Assembly (NCBI RefSeq): GCF_020535245.1
Contig: NZ_CP084910.1
Coordinates: forward strand, 2,084,501 to 2,148,500
Origin: Asticcacaulis sp. AND118
GTDB lineage: Bacteria; Pseudomonadota; Alphaproteobacteria; Caulobacterales; Caulobacteraceae
Direction of reading: 5' to 3'
Length of the DNA: 64,000 nt
The position numbers and the translations under genes were made by a program. Positions 15,859-23,260 of the stretch are shown here, one piece after another; within the stretch, counting starts at the first letter, position 1, and each line of letters starts with the position of its first letter. The notes beneath the pieces were generated by a model. It saw nothing but the letters and a program-made list of their open reading frames with translations, was not told the origin of the DNA and searched no databases.

Positions 15859-17901
15859 ATGTACAAATCGCTCGTGAGCCTTGCTGCCCTGACGGCGCTC
15901 GCCTTCGCGTCGGCCGCCGGTGCGCAGACGCCGCCCGCCTCCCCCACCGAGCTTTGCATCCATGAGACCCATGCCGGGCGCTTCACCGAAGCTAAAACCG
16001 CCTGTGACGCCGCCGTGGCCGCTGCCGCTGCCAGTCCGGCCAAGGCCCTGCAGGCCCGTGCGGAACTGGCGTTCGCTCAACGCAGATACGACGATGCGCT
16101 TACCGATCTCGATGTGGCCATCGACGCCGATCCGCGCCTGACCTCCGCTCTGCTGCTGCGCGGCAAGGTGCACGAAGGCAAGAAATCCTATCAACTCGCC
16201 CTGCTGGATTATGAAACCGCCATCGCCATGGCGCCGGACAATATCGACTATCTTCAGGCCGCCGCCTCGCTGTCTCAGAGCCTGCGGGAACTGGACAAGG
16301 GGCTGGGCTTCGCCGACCGCATCCTCAAGATCAACGCCAAGTCCGTCCCGGCCCTGATGACCAAAGGCCACCTGCTGCGCCTGAAATCGGACAGCAAGGG
16401 CTCGTTCGCGGCCTTCGACGCTGCGGTCAGGGCCGCGCCCGGCGATGCACAGGCCCTGCACTGGCGCGGCCATCTGAACCAGCGGCTCGGCAATATGGAA
16501 GCCGCCCTGGCCGACTTCACCGCCGCCCTGGCCATCGCGCCGCGGTCGGCGGACATCCTCAGCGATCTCGGCGACACGAATCGCGAGTTAAAGCGCCCCG
16601 CCGAGGCGCTGGCCGCCTATGACCGCGCCGTCGCCGCCGATCCGACCTATGCGCGCGGTCTGTCGTCGCGCGGCACGCAGCGCTTTCAGCAAGGCGATCC
16701 GCTGGGGGCGCGCGTCGATTTCGAAAACCACGGCAAGCTTCAACCGTCGGACTCTCTGAAAGACACGCTCGCCATCATCGACCGGTCGCTGGATCAGACC
16801 TATCGCAAGCCGCAGATGGACGCGCGCGAACTGCTCAAGGCTGCCGATCCAGGCGGCGTGGCTTGCGACAGCAAACTGCCCGGCGAATGGGACTATCACA
16901 GCGCCGTCATGGGCGAAGGCATTGCCGCCGGCGAAGCTTCGCTGCGCAAGACCGCCCTGACCGATTATCGCGCCTGCCTGAACGATGCCCGCAGCGGGGG
17001 CGCGGCCATCGTCACCGACATCCCCCAGATGCGCGTCAAACTGATCGATCTGGCGCAGGCTCAGCCGCAGTATACAGCGCAATTACAGGCGCGGTGTGCT
17101 CAATTGCCCGAAGCGCGCGAAACCTGCGACAACCTGATCAAGCGCATCGGCGAAGACGCGGCCGCTCTGAAAAGCGATCAGAAACGCATCGAAGCCGCCG
17201 CTCTGAGTCAGGCCGGCGACGTCTCGGTTCTGGAGGCCGCCGCCCCTGACAAGGTCGAAGCCGCTATCGTGGCCGAGCGCGCGCGATTCGCCGCGAAGGC
17301 CCGCAGCACCTATGCCGAATATATCGATCTCAACCGCCTGACCCAACAGGCCAGTCTGGTGAACACGACCCATTTCCGCAGCCTGTACGATGCCTGCGGC
17401 GAAATCCGTCTTTACGCCCCTCAGGACGATGACGACATGGATCGCCTGAACGGCCGCCTGAACGATTATCAGGATTGTCTGGCGCAACTGAGCCGCGACA
17501 GCAGCAATGTCGGCTGGAAGCTGTATGACGCCCATCGTGTCCTCGACGAGGCGGTAAATTATAACGCCATCTTCGCGGCCCTGCGCTGCTCGGTTTCCGC
17601 CAGCAACGGCTGCATCGACGACGCCCAGTGGAAACAGGTACAGACCGTGGCGACCCCGGCGGTGCGCGACCGCGCGCTCAGCCTGTCTCAAGCCTACGGC
17701 AAGGTGCCGGATCAGACTTCGGCGGAACAGACGCGCATCAACGACGCGGTAGACCGCCTCAATGCCGAAATCAAGCGACACAATACGGCGGTGGGCATCA
17801 GCGATGCGCTCAACACCTTCGCCAACGCCTTCAACGCCGCCACCGCTGCCCAAAATAACATCTACTATAACACCAGCACCTCGGCGATGGGCATCAAGTA
17901 G
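15859..17901 (+). CDS. Secreted TPR-repeat protein of unknown function
   Basis: A 680-residue protein with a Sec signal peptide (cleavage near ASAAGA-Q, residue 22-23). Residues about 38-300 are consecutive tetratricopeptide-like helical pairs, recognisable from A/Y-rich cores such as AELAFAQRRYDDALTDLDVA and repeats of the pattern DP..A..LRG. The second half (about 300-680) has no repeats I recognise; it is helical, has several Cys residues (for example CDSKLPGEWDY, DACGEIRLYA, AALRCSVSASNGC) and suggests periplasmic disulfides. Single gene with its own upstream gap. Probably a periplasmic scaffold; the partner is unknown. Confidence 0.8.
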   Translation: MYKSLVSLAALTALAFASAAGAQTPPASPTELCIHETHAGRFTEAKTACDAAVAAAAASPAKALQARAELAFAQRRYDDALTDLDVAIDADPRLTSALLLRGKVHEGKKSYQLALLDYETAIAMAPDNIDYLQAAASLSQSLRELDKGLGFADRILKINAKSVPALMTKGHLLRLKSDSKGSFAAFDAAVRAAPGDAQALHWRGHLNQRLGNMEAALADFTAALAIAPRSADILSDLGDTNRELKRPAEALAAYDRAVAADPTYARGLSSRGTQRFQQGDPLGARVDFENHGKLQPSDSLKDTLAIIDRSLDQTYRKPQMDARELLKAADPGGVACDSKLPGEWDYHSAVMGEGIAAGEASLRKTALTDYRACLNDARSGGAAIVTDIPQMRVKLIDLAQAQPQYTAQLQARCAQLPEARETCDNLIKRIGEDAAALKSDQKRIEAAALSQAGDVSVLEAAAPDKVEAAIVAERARFAAKARSTYAEYIDLNRLTQQASLVNTTHFRSLYDACGEIRLYAPQDDDDMDRLNGRLNDYQDCLAQLSRDSSNVGWKLYDAHRVLDEAVNYNAIFAALRCSVSASNGCIDDAQWKQVQTVATPAVRDRALSLSQAYGKVPDQTSAEQTRINDAVDRLNAEIKRHNTAVGISDALNTFANAFNAATAAQNNIYYNTSTSAMGIK

Positions 17902-18106
17902 GGCCGGCGCGGTCCTTCGGTTCGTCGAAGCCGTCGATGTCGCGGCCCCCTTCCGCCGGGTCCTGAGAGGCTTCCGCTTCATCGTCATCAAGCGTATTGA
18001 CCGGATCGACATCGAAAACACGGCCGTTATCCGCCGTGAGCCTGCCATTTTCGCGATCGACACGCGGATCTGCGTCGTCAGAGGGAATGGTCTGCGGGTT
18101 GATCAT
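17894..18106 (-). CDS. Small acidic hypothetical protein
   Basis: Seventy residues, strongly acidic and hydrophilic (rich in Asp, Glu, Pro), with no membrane segment or known motif; probably disordered. Its start overlaps the end of the next upstream small gene by four bases, and its 3' end overlaps that of the convergent TPR gene by eight. Pairing with another small acidic gene behind a good ribosome-binding site is the main support that it is real. Confidence 0.5.
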   Translation of the reverse strand: MINPQTIPSDDADPRVDRENGRLTADNGRVFDVDPVNTLDDDEAEASQDPAEGGRDIDGFDEPKDRAGPT

Positions 18107-18237
18107 TGCGTTTGCCTTTCGTCTTCAGCTTCATCGTCAGGGTGGGAGTCGGCGTCCGTCGTTTGTTCGCCGGGCGTCACCTCGCCGCGCTTCTGTTCTT
18201 TGGTGTAATAGGTCGAATCCTTAGGTTGCGTGGTCAT
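18103..18237 (-). CDS. Small acidic hypothetical protein
   Basis: Forty-four residues, beginning MTTQPKDSTYYTKEQKRG and ending in a run of Asp/Glu. The ATG at 18237 is preceded by GGAGG at a good distance, which is better than the in-frame ATG 75 bases further up. Overlaps the following small gene by four bases (ATGA), so the two are translationally coupled. Composition recalls stress-related small hydrophilic proteins, but no family is claimed. Confidence 0.5.
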   Translation of the reverse strand: MTTQPKDSTYYTKEQKRGEVTPGEQTTDADSHPDDEAEDERQTQ

Positions 18238-18497
18238 GGCGAAATCCTCCGTATATGCCCCACGATAGGCGTTCCGACATAAGAAGGCGCTCGGAGCGGC
18301 GCACCGGAACATAAGGGTGACGCAACGGGCGGCCTAGCCGCAGGGCATGACTCGGGGAACGGCGTCGGGCGGTTGATCTGTTCACCCATAAAGAACCCAT
18401 CAACAATAATTTTTTGACGTTTTTGTAATTTTTTATTTCACCCTATTGCCAAGTGTCACAGATTCTGACTTTACTGTCAAAAGTAATGGAGGGCATC

Positions 18498-18635
18498 ATG
18501 CGCAGCACCACTTTCCAATCCGAATCGGCTCAAACCCACACGACCTATGATCGCGCTGTCGCCTTCGGCCTTATTGCCGTGGCCGGTCTGTCGCTCACGA
18601 TCTGGGCTGCGGTGGCGCTACTGATCGCCCTCTGA
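18498..18635 (+). CDS. Single-span small membrane protein
   Basis: Forty-five residues: a polar N-terminus (MRSTTFQSESAQTHTTYDR) and one membrane span (about 22-44) ending at the C-terminus. GGAGGG lies 8 bases before the ATG at 18498. A strong hairpin terminator follows at 18665. The upstream gap 18238-18497 is A+T-rich near 18400-18440 and probably holds its promoter. Function unknown. Confidence 0.55.
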   Translation: MRSTTFQSESAQTHTTYDRAVAFGLIAVAGLSLTIWAAVALLIAL

Positions 18636-18664
18636 TCAGAGACGCGCAGACCCTCTGAAAGATT

Positions 18665-18700
18665 AAGGCCGCATCAGTTCGCTGATGCGGCCTTTGCCTT
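18665..18700 (+). terminator. Terminator after small membrane protein gene
   Basis: AAGGCCGCATCAG, loop TTCG, CTGATGCGGCCTT, then a T-rich tract. The hairpin overlaps the last codons of the convergent membrane-protein gene that ends at 18674. Confidence 0.8.
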
Positions 18701-19084
18701 TTCCTTGGCCAGATCGATATGGCGGCCCATGGCCTTGATATAGGGCACGCGGGCCAGCAGACGCCGCCCGATAATGGCGACGACGATAAAGCCGCCCCAG
18801 AGCTCCGGACGATTAAACTCCGGATGCAGGTCATAGACGAAGACTTTAAAACCGATGGACAGGGCCAGATAAGGCACAAGGATGGCACCCCACCGCACGC
18901 ATTCGTCCTTCAAAAACCCCGATGCCCCACCGGGATGATAGGCCCAGGCCTTATGACTGACGCCCCAGCGGATCAGCACGATCAGGCTGATGACCAGCAC
19001 CGAAATTGCGCTCGAAATCAGCACCATGGTCAGCGGATGCGCCTGTTGCCAGGCCGAGACAGCATTGTGCGAACCATACCCCAT
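18674..19084 (-). CDS. Hypothetical membrane protein
   Basis: With a start at the ATG at 19084 (GGGGG shortly upstream) the protein has 136 residues and begins MGYGSHNAVSAWQQAHPL. Spans are visible at about 17-38, 63-82 and possibly 95-110, followed by a basic, Lys/Ala-rich tail (AKEKAKAASAN). The frame is open back to 19207, but that extension overlaps the yebC terminator and looks noncoding. No family recognised. Confidence 0.55.
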   Translation of the reverse strand: MGYGSHNAVSAWQQAHPLTMVLISSAISVLVISLIVLIRWGVSHKAWAYHPGGASGFLKDECVRWGAILVPYLALSIGFKVFVYDLHPEFNRPELWGGFIVVAIIGRRLLARVPYIKAMGRHIDLAKEKAKAASAN

Positions 19085-19168
19085 ATCGATACCCCCAATT
19101 GACGCAGAAATGTATGCGAACGATTGCATAATTAGGCACGGGCCTGGCACGTTTGTCCAGCGGACAGT

Positions 19169-19199
19169 AAAAAGCCCCGCTTTTTCGAGCGGGGCTTTT
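19169..19199 (-). terminator. Terminator of yebC
   Basis: AAAGCCCCGC and GCGGGGCTTT flank a TTTTTCGA loop, with T-runs on both strands. It begins five bases after the yebC stop and could work in both directions. Confidence 0.88.
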
Positions 19200-19203
19200 C
19201 TCA

Positions 19204-19962
19204 TCAAGCGCTGAGCGCTTCCAGTTCTTCGTCGGAGATGTCGAAATTGGCGTAGACCGCCTGCACATCGTCGTCGTCGTTCAGCGCGTCGATGAGCTTC
19301 ATCAGCGTCCTGGCCGCGTCGCCGGTGATGGGCGACAGGGTCTGAGGCTTCCAGATGAACTTGGTCGACTTCGGATCGCCCAGCACCTTGGCCACGGCTT
19401 CGGTCACGGCGTTCAGATCTTCGTAGGCGGTAAAGATCAGGTGGCCGCCTTCTTCCGGATCCTCGTCGGTTTCAACGTCTGCCGCGCCGGCTTCGATGGC
19501 GGCTTCCATGATGGCGTCGGCCGAACCGGCCTTCAGCGGGTATTCGATCTGACCCAGACGGTCCCACATGAAGCTGACCGAACCGGTTTCACCCAGATTG
19601 CCGCCGTACTTGGAGAAATAGGAACGCACATTGCCGCCCGAACGGTTGCGGTTGTCGGTCAGCACCTCGACGATGACGCCGATGCCCTGCGGGCCGAAAC
19701 CTTCGTAGCGGATGTCTTCCATCGTATCGGCTTCACCGGCGGCGCCCTTCTTGATGGCGCGTTCGATGTTTTCCTTCGGCATGGATTCGGCCTTGGCGTT
19801 GTTGACCGCCAGACGCAGACGCGGGTTCATCGCCGGATCGGGCATACCCGACTTGGCGGCCACGGTGATGTCGCGCGCCAGCTTGGAAAACAGCTTCGAG
19901 CGGACCGCATCGGCGCGGCCCTTCTTGTGCATGATGTTCTTGAATTTACTATGGCCAGCCAT
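19204..19962 (-). CDS. yebC: YebC/PmpR family protein
   Basis: Cytoplasmic protein of 252 residues, the family's standard length. It begins [18 protein letters not shown], contains [14 protein letters not shown] and [20 protein letters not shown], all hallmark YebC/TACO1 segments. The family has been described as a transcriptional regulator and more recently as a factor relieving ribosome stalling; which applies here is not known from sequence. It has its own terminator and follows the YmdB-type gene with a 57-bp gap. Confidence 0.95.
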   Translation of the reverse strand: MAGHSKFKNIMHKKGRADAVRSKLFSKLARDITVAAKSGMPDPAMNPRLRLAVNNAKAESMPKENIERAIKKGAAGEADTMEDIRYEGFGPQGIGVIVEVLTDNRNRSGGNVRSYFSKYGGNLGETGSVSFMWDRLGQIEYPLKAGSADAIMEAAIEAGAADVETDEDPEEGGHLIFTAYEDLNAVTEAVAKVLGDPKSTKFIWKPQTLSPITGDAARTLMKLIDALNDDDDVQAVYANFDISDEELEALSA

Positions 19963-20019
19963 AAAAAACCTCTGTCAGCACACACACTGGCGCGCTTGAT
20001 ATTTAGGATTGGGGTGGTT

Positions 20020-20853
20020 CTAAACCGAAACCTGAAGTTCTGGCAACACCGTCTTGAGACGACCCCCAAGGCGGATGGGTTCGATGCGCGTGGCCAGCCC
20101 GGTCTTGTCGTCGGTCTCGACAAAGACGCCGCACATGGTCGCCGGACCCGAAGCAGGTTTGTAACGCTCCTTGCCGATGCGGGTGGTGAAGCGGCGCAGC
20201 GGCTCCTCCTTGTCCATGCCGATGACGCTGTCGTAATCAGCGCAGGCCCCGGCGTCGGTCTGATAGGCGGTGCCGCCCGGCAGGATCTGCGCGTCGGCGG
20301 TCGGGACGTGGGTGTGGGTGCCGATGACCAGCGAGGCGCGTCCGTCGCAGAAATGACCCATGGCCATCTTTTCCGAAGTGGCCTCAGCGTGCATATCGAC
20401 CACGACCGCGTCGGCGACCAGCCCCAGCGGCGCGCTTTCCAGCGCCTTATCGACGGCGGCGAAGGGGTCGTCCATCGACGCCATGTGGACCAGACCGAGC
20501 GCGTTCATCACCAGAATACGCTTGCCGGATGCGGTTTCGAATAGGTTGACCCCACGCCCCGGCGCATCGGCCAGCGGCGGATAGTTGAGCGGACGGATCA
20601 GGCGCGGCTCGCGCACGATATAGGTCAGGGCTTCCTTCTGGTCCCACGAATGGTTGCCCAGCGTCAGGCAGTCGGCCCCGGCCTCGAACAGTTGCTTGGC
20701 CGTGTTTTCGGACACGCCGAAGCCGGAGGCGGCGTTCTCGGCATTGACGATGACGAATTCGAGGTCGAGCGCGCGGCGCACGAAGGGCAGATGCTCGGAT
20801 ATGGAGTCGCGGCCGGCGCGGCCGACCACATCACCGAAGAAAGCAAAACGCAT
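20020..20853 (-). CDS. YmdB family metallophosphoesterase
   Basis: Cytoplasmic phosphodiesterase of 277 residues, related to Bacillus YmdB and Deinococcus DR1281, which hydrolyse cyclic nucleotides. Metal-site motifs are in order: GDVVGRAGR near the N-terminus, NAENAASG (residues about 38-45), GNHSWDQ, VDMHAEATSEK and GTHTHVPTAD. Its ATG overlaps the cyclo-ligase stop by one base (TGATG), so the two are coupled, as commonly seen in alphaproteobacteria. Physiological substrate unknown. Confidence 0.9.
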   Translation of the reverse strand: MRFAFFGDVVGRAGRDSISEHLPFVRRALDLEFVIVNAENAASGFGVSENTAKQLFEAGADCLTLGNHSWDQKEALTYIVREPRLIRPLNYPPLADAPGRGVNLFETASGKRILVMNALGLVHMASMDDPFAAVDKALESAPLGLVADAVVVDMHAEATSEKMAMGHFCDGRASLVIGTHTHVPTADAQILPGGTAYQTDAGACADYDSVIGMDKEEPLRRFTTRIGKERYKPASGPATMCGVFVETDDKTGLATRIEPIRLGGRLKTVLPELQVSV

Positions 20854-21449
20854 CAGGGGTTCTTTCTAATCTCTATCACGCCCTGTTCGGTCAGGACGGC
20901 ATCGAGACGCTGATCGTGGGGTTCGGTGGGCACGCGGGCGACTTCCTGAGCGGAAAAGGCCACGCCCCAAACCTGCAAGGGGCTGTCTTTACCCCGTTTC
21001 GCCGCCTTAAGATAGTCCAAAGCGCGATCGTAGAAGCCGCCACCATAGCCCAGCCGCCCGCCTTCGCGGTCGAAGGCCAGCAGGGGCGCCAGGATGATGT
21101 CAGGGAAAACCTCAGGCGCATCGGGGCCGGGCTGCCAGATGCCGTAGGGGCCTTCGACCAGCGCCCCGATCGGGTCGTAGGCGCAAAAGATCATTTGCCC
21201 ACCTTCGGCGCTTTCGACCAAAGCCGGCAAAGCCAAACCATAGCCCCGCGCGTGAAAGCGCATCAGCAGAGGCAACGGATCGATCTCGCTGCCGAAAGGA
21301 TGAAAGCCCGCCACGACCTCGGCTGACGGCCAGTTTCCCCGCGCTTCGAAGGCGGAGGCCATGGCCTCACCCGCCTGCGGATGCGCGGCGGCCAGCGCCG
21401 ACCGACGAGCCTTCATCTCCTTGCGTAGAGCAGCTTTGGCGTCCTTCAT
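20853..21449 (-). CDS. 5-formyltetrahydrofolate cyclo-ligase
   Basis: Converts 5-formyl-THF to 5,10-methenyl-THF with ATP, returning stored folate to one-carbon metabolism. The 198 residues are standard. It starts KAALRKEMKARRSAL, with the phosphate-binding basic N-terminus, and has the signature LGYGGGFYDRALDYL near residue 150. In many proteobacteria this gene lies next to zapA and 6S RNA; here zapA is 7.5 kb away with terC, a glucosidase and an NTPase gene between. Co-transcribed with the YmdB-type gene. Confidence 0.93.
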   Translation of the reverse strand: MKDAKAALRKEMKARRSALAAAHPQAGEAMASAFEARGNWPSAEVVAGFHPFGSEIDPLPLLMRFHARGYGLALPALVESAEGGQMIFCAYDPIGALVEGPYGIWQPGPDAPEVFPDIILAPLLAFDREGGRLGYGGGFYDRALDYLKAAKRGKDSPLQVWGVAFSAQEVARVPTEPHDQRLDAVLTEQGVIEIRKNP

Positions 21450-21486
21450 GAGCGTTTAAGGCCACGAAAGACGCCGGCTGGCAAGG

Positions 21487-22506
21487 TTAGTCTTCCGCGC
21501 CCTCGTCCTTCTTCGCATTGAACGGAAACGCGCCCGGCGGGTGGGCGTCGCCCTTGGGCTTGATCAGCAGCGACAGGATCATGGTCAGGACCAGGATCGA
21601 TGCCGTACCGACCAGCGACCACATGATCGGAATCTTGTAAATATCGATCAGCAGCATCTTGGCGCCTATGAAGACCAGAACCAGCGCCAGACCGTAGGGC
21701 AGCAGGTGGAACTTCTCGTGCATGCCCGCCAGCAGAAAATACATGGCGCGCAGACCCAGAATGGCGAAGACGTTCGAGGTCAGGACGATGAACGGATCGG
21801 TGGTGATGGCGAAGATGGCCGGAATCGAGTCGACCGCGAACACCACGTCGATAATACCGATCAGGATGACTACGATCAGCAGCGGCGTCGCCAGCCGCTT
21901 GCCTTCGAAGCGGGTGAAGAACTTCTCGCCGTCATAGTGCGGCGCGATGGTGAAGGTCCTGCGCACCCATTTCAGCGCCGGATTGCTCTCCAGATCAGGC
22001 TCTTCGCCCGCCGCGCGCCACATCTTGAAGCCGGTGAAGACCAGAAACGCGCCGAAGATGTAGAGCACCCAGTGGAACTGCGCCACCAGCCACGCGCCGA
22101 CGACGATCATACCGGCGCGCAGCACCAGCGCCATCAGGATGCCGATCATCAGCACGCGCTTCTGATACTCCGCCGGTACGGCGAAGTAGGTGAACAGCAT
22201 CAGGAAGACGAAGATATTATCGACCGCCAGCGCCTTTTCGATGAGGTAGCCGGTCGTAAATTCCAGCGCCTTGGTGTCGGCCAGGGCCTTGGCGGCCGCG
22301 TCGCCGCCCAAGCCGCCCATCTCCCACCACATGACGCCGAGGAAGACGAAGGAGGTGGCGACCCAGATCAGCGACCACACGGCCGCCTCCCCCATCGACA
22401 CCTTGTGCGCGCCCTGTTTGTTGAGGGCAAAAAAATCGATGAACAGCGCGACGACGACGAACGCCGCGAACGTCCCCCACATCAGGGGCGTTGCAATGGT
22501 TTCCAT
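21487..22506 (-). CDS. TerC/Alx family membrane protein, probable manganese exporter
   Basis: Inner-membrane protein of 339 residues with about nine spans. The two family motifs with membrane-embedded acidic residues are EKALAVDNIFVFLML and DVVFAVDSIPAIFAI. Family members such as Alx and YceF/YkoY export manganese, in part to metallate secreted enzymes. A yybP-ykoY Mn riboswitch directly upstream makes the metal assignment strong. The tail is cytoplasmic and charged (KPKGDAHPPG... KKDEGAED). Expressed from its own promoter, with only 37 bases before the cyclo-ligase gene, so read-through into that gene is likely. Confidence 0.93.
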   Translation of the reverse strand: METIATPLMWGTFAAFVVVALFIDFFALNKQGAHKVSMGEAAVWSLIWVATSFVFLGVMWWEMGGLGGDAAAKALADTKALEFTTGYLIEKALAVDNIFVFLMLFTYFAVPAEYQKRVLMIGILMALVLRAGMIVVGAWLVAQFHWVLYIFGAFLVFTGFKMWRAAGEEPDLESNPALKWVRRTFTIAPHYDGEKFFTRFEGKRLATPLLIVVILIGIIDVVFAVDSIPAIFAITTDPFIVLTSNVFAILGLRAMYFLLAGMHEKFHLLPYGLALVLVFIGAKMLLIDIYKIPIMWSLVGTASILVLTMILSLLIKPKGDAHPPGAFPFNAKKDEGAED

Positions 22507-22532
22507 GGTGAGACTCGTCTCAAAAGGTTGAC

Positions 22533-22657
22533 AAGGACAGGTCGATCGGACCCGTCCTCAGTCTCGCCATCCGTTGAAACGGTGCCTGATGCCGGAGCAA
22601 AGCTCGTGTTGACGACATCGGACGGCCACGCAAGGCGACCCGGCTACTCCCTGAGGA
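22533..22657 (-). promoter_or_regulatory. yybP-ykoY manganese riboswitch controlling the TerC gene
   Basis: On the minus strand the closing helix TCCTCAG/CTGAGGA (22651-22657 and 22555-22561) encloses the conserved blocks GGGAGTAGCC, GTCAACA, CCGGCA and GGCGAGACTGA of the yybP-ykoY class. A second hairpin, GACGGGTC/GACCTGTC, lies between the aptamer and the TerC start and probably belongs to the expression platform. Confidence 0.87.
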
Positions 22658-22665
22658 TAACGATC

Positions 22666-22694
22666 TTATTCCAGACAGAACGTCCGGATGTCAA
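22666..22694 (-). promoter_or_regulatory. Promoter of TerC riboswitch transcript
   Basis: On the minus strand TTGACA (22689-22694) and GAATAA (22666-22671) are separated by 17 bases, just upstream of the riboswitch. Confidence 0.6.
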
Positions 22695-22723
22695 GGCAAG
22701 CTATTATGAAAAAGGGAAAGGGT

Positions 22724-22869
22724 GGCGGCACCCAGGAAACAAAAATGCGGAGACGCCATCTGAAAGGCGGCGGCGCCCAAGAAACAAAAAATGCGGAGAC
22801 GACAACTGAAAGGTGACGGCGCCCAAGAAACAAAAAATGCGGAGACGACACCTGAAAGGTGGCGGCGCC
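22724..22869. repeat. Three and a half tandem repeats of a 45-46-bp unit
   Basis: Units begin near 22724, 22769 and 22815, with a partial fourth at 22861. The shared core is CCCAAGAAACAAAAAATGCG followed by GAGACG, a variable four-base arm, TGAAA and GGTGGCGGCG-like sequence. The arm changes with its partner (CGCC/GGCG in unit 1, CACC/GGTG in unit 3), so the hairpin around GAAA is kept in at least those two. The unit length is not a multiple of three, so it is noncoding. Part of the 754-bp gap 22507-23260, which has no protein gene. Confidence 0.8.
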
Positions 22870-22904
22870 GCGAGAACCGTTGCGAAGCGTTTAAATCCAC
22901 TCAG

Positions 22905-23089
22905 ACCTGACGTATCAGGTGGGAACCATGTGATAGAGGCCACGGCCTCAGTCAGGGACAGCCCCCGTTCTAAGAGATTAAGGTCAGAAGGATTAGGTGT
23001 TCGCTGACGTGAGCCGCAGCACGACCCGCCGGTAGTCAATGTAGCTCCTGCCACTGTGTCTTACAAGGGGCCGCACATGGCACTTCCAT
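22905..23089 (-). ncRNA. Candidate structured RNA (possible 6S RNA)
   Basis: GGAACCATGTG at 22922-22932 pairs with CACATGG-CAC-TTCC at 23074-23087, giving an 11-pair closing helix around about 166 bases that hold further helices (GAGGCC/GGCCTC at 22935-22948). On the minus strand TATAAG and TTGACT lie just upstream of 23089, and a hairpin ACCTGA/TCAGGT (22905-22920) follows the closing helix. Size and position between zapA and the cyclo-ligase gene fit 6S RNA, but I could not confirm the family's conserved bubble. Confidence 0.4.
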
Positions 23090-23103
23090 AAAGCCCTTAT
23101 AAA

Positions 23104-23182
23104 CTTGTCCACAAGTCAACCCCAACCAAGTCTACAGGACAAATCGTCCTGTCGTCTCGCATCCAAAAAAGACATCGATGTC
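23104..23182. promoter_or_regulatory. Three short palindromes upstream of the GH3 gene
   Basis: CTTGTCCACAAG (23104-23115), ACAGGAC-AAATC-GTCCTGT (23134-23152) and the perfect 12-mer GACATCGATGTC (23171-23182) lie in the 171-bp A+T-rich leader of the glucosidase gene. They look like operators; the first also sits at the promoter of the candidate RNA on the other strand. Confidence 0.45.
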
Positions 23183-23260
23183 ATAATAAATGACTTCACA
23201 GACATTCAATCCCGGACTATGAGATTCCACAACCACAAAACCGCTTCAGGGATCACGTTC

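Noticed and set aside
22724-22869. CRISPR array
   Set aside because: Units are contiguous 45-46-bp near-copies; the short variable part is a hairpin arm, not a spacer, and there are no cas genes.
22666-23054. Overlapping minus-strand frames with repeated SPHFLFLG-like peptides
   Set aside because: They are translations of the 46-bp tandem repeat in three frames; the unit is not a multiple of three and the frames have no start signals.
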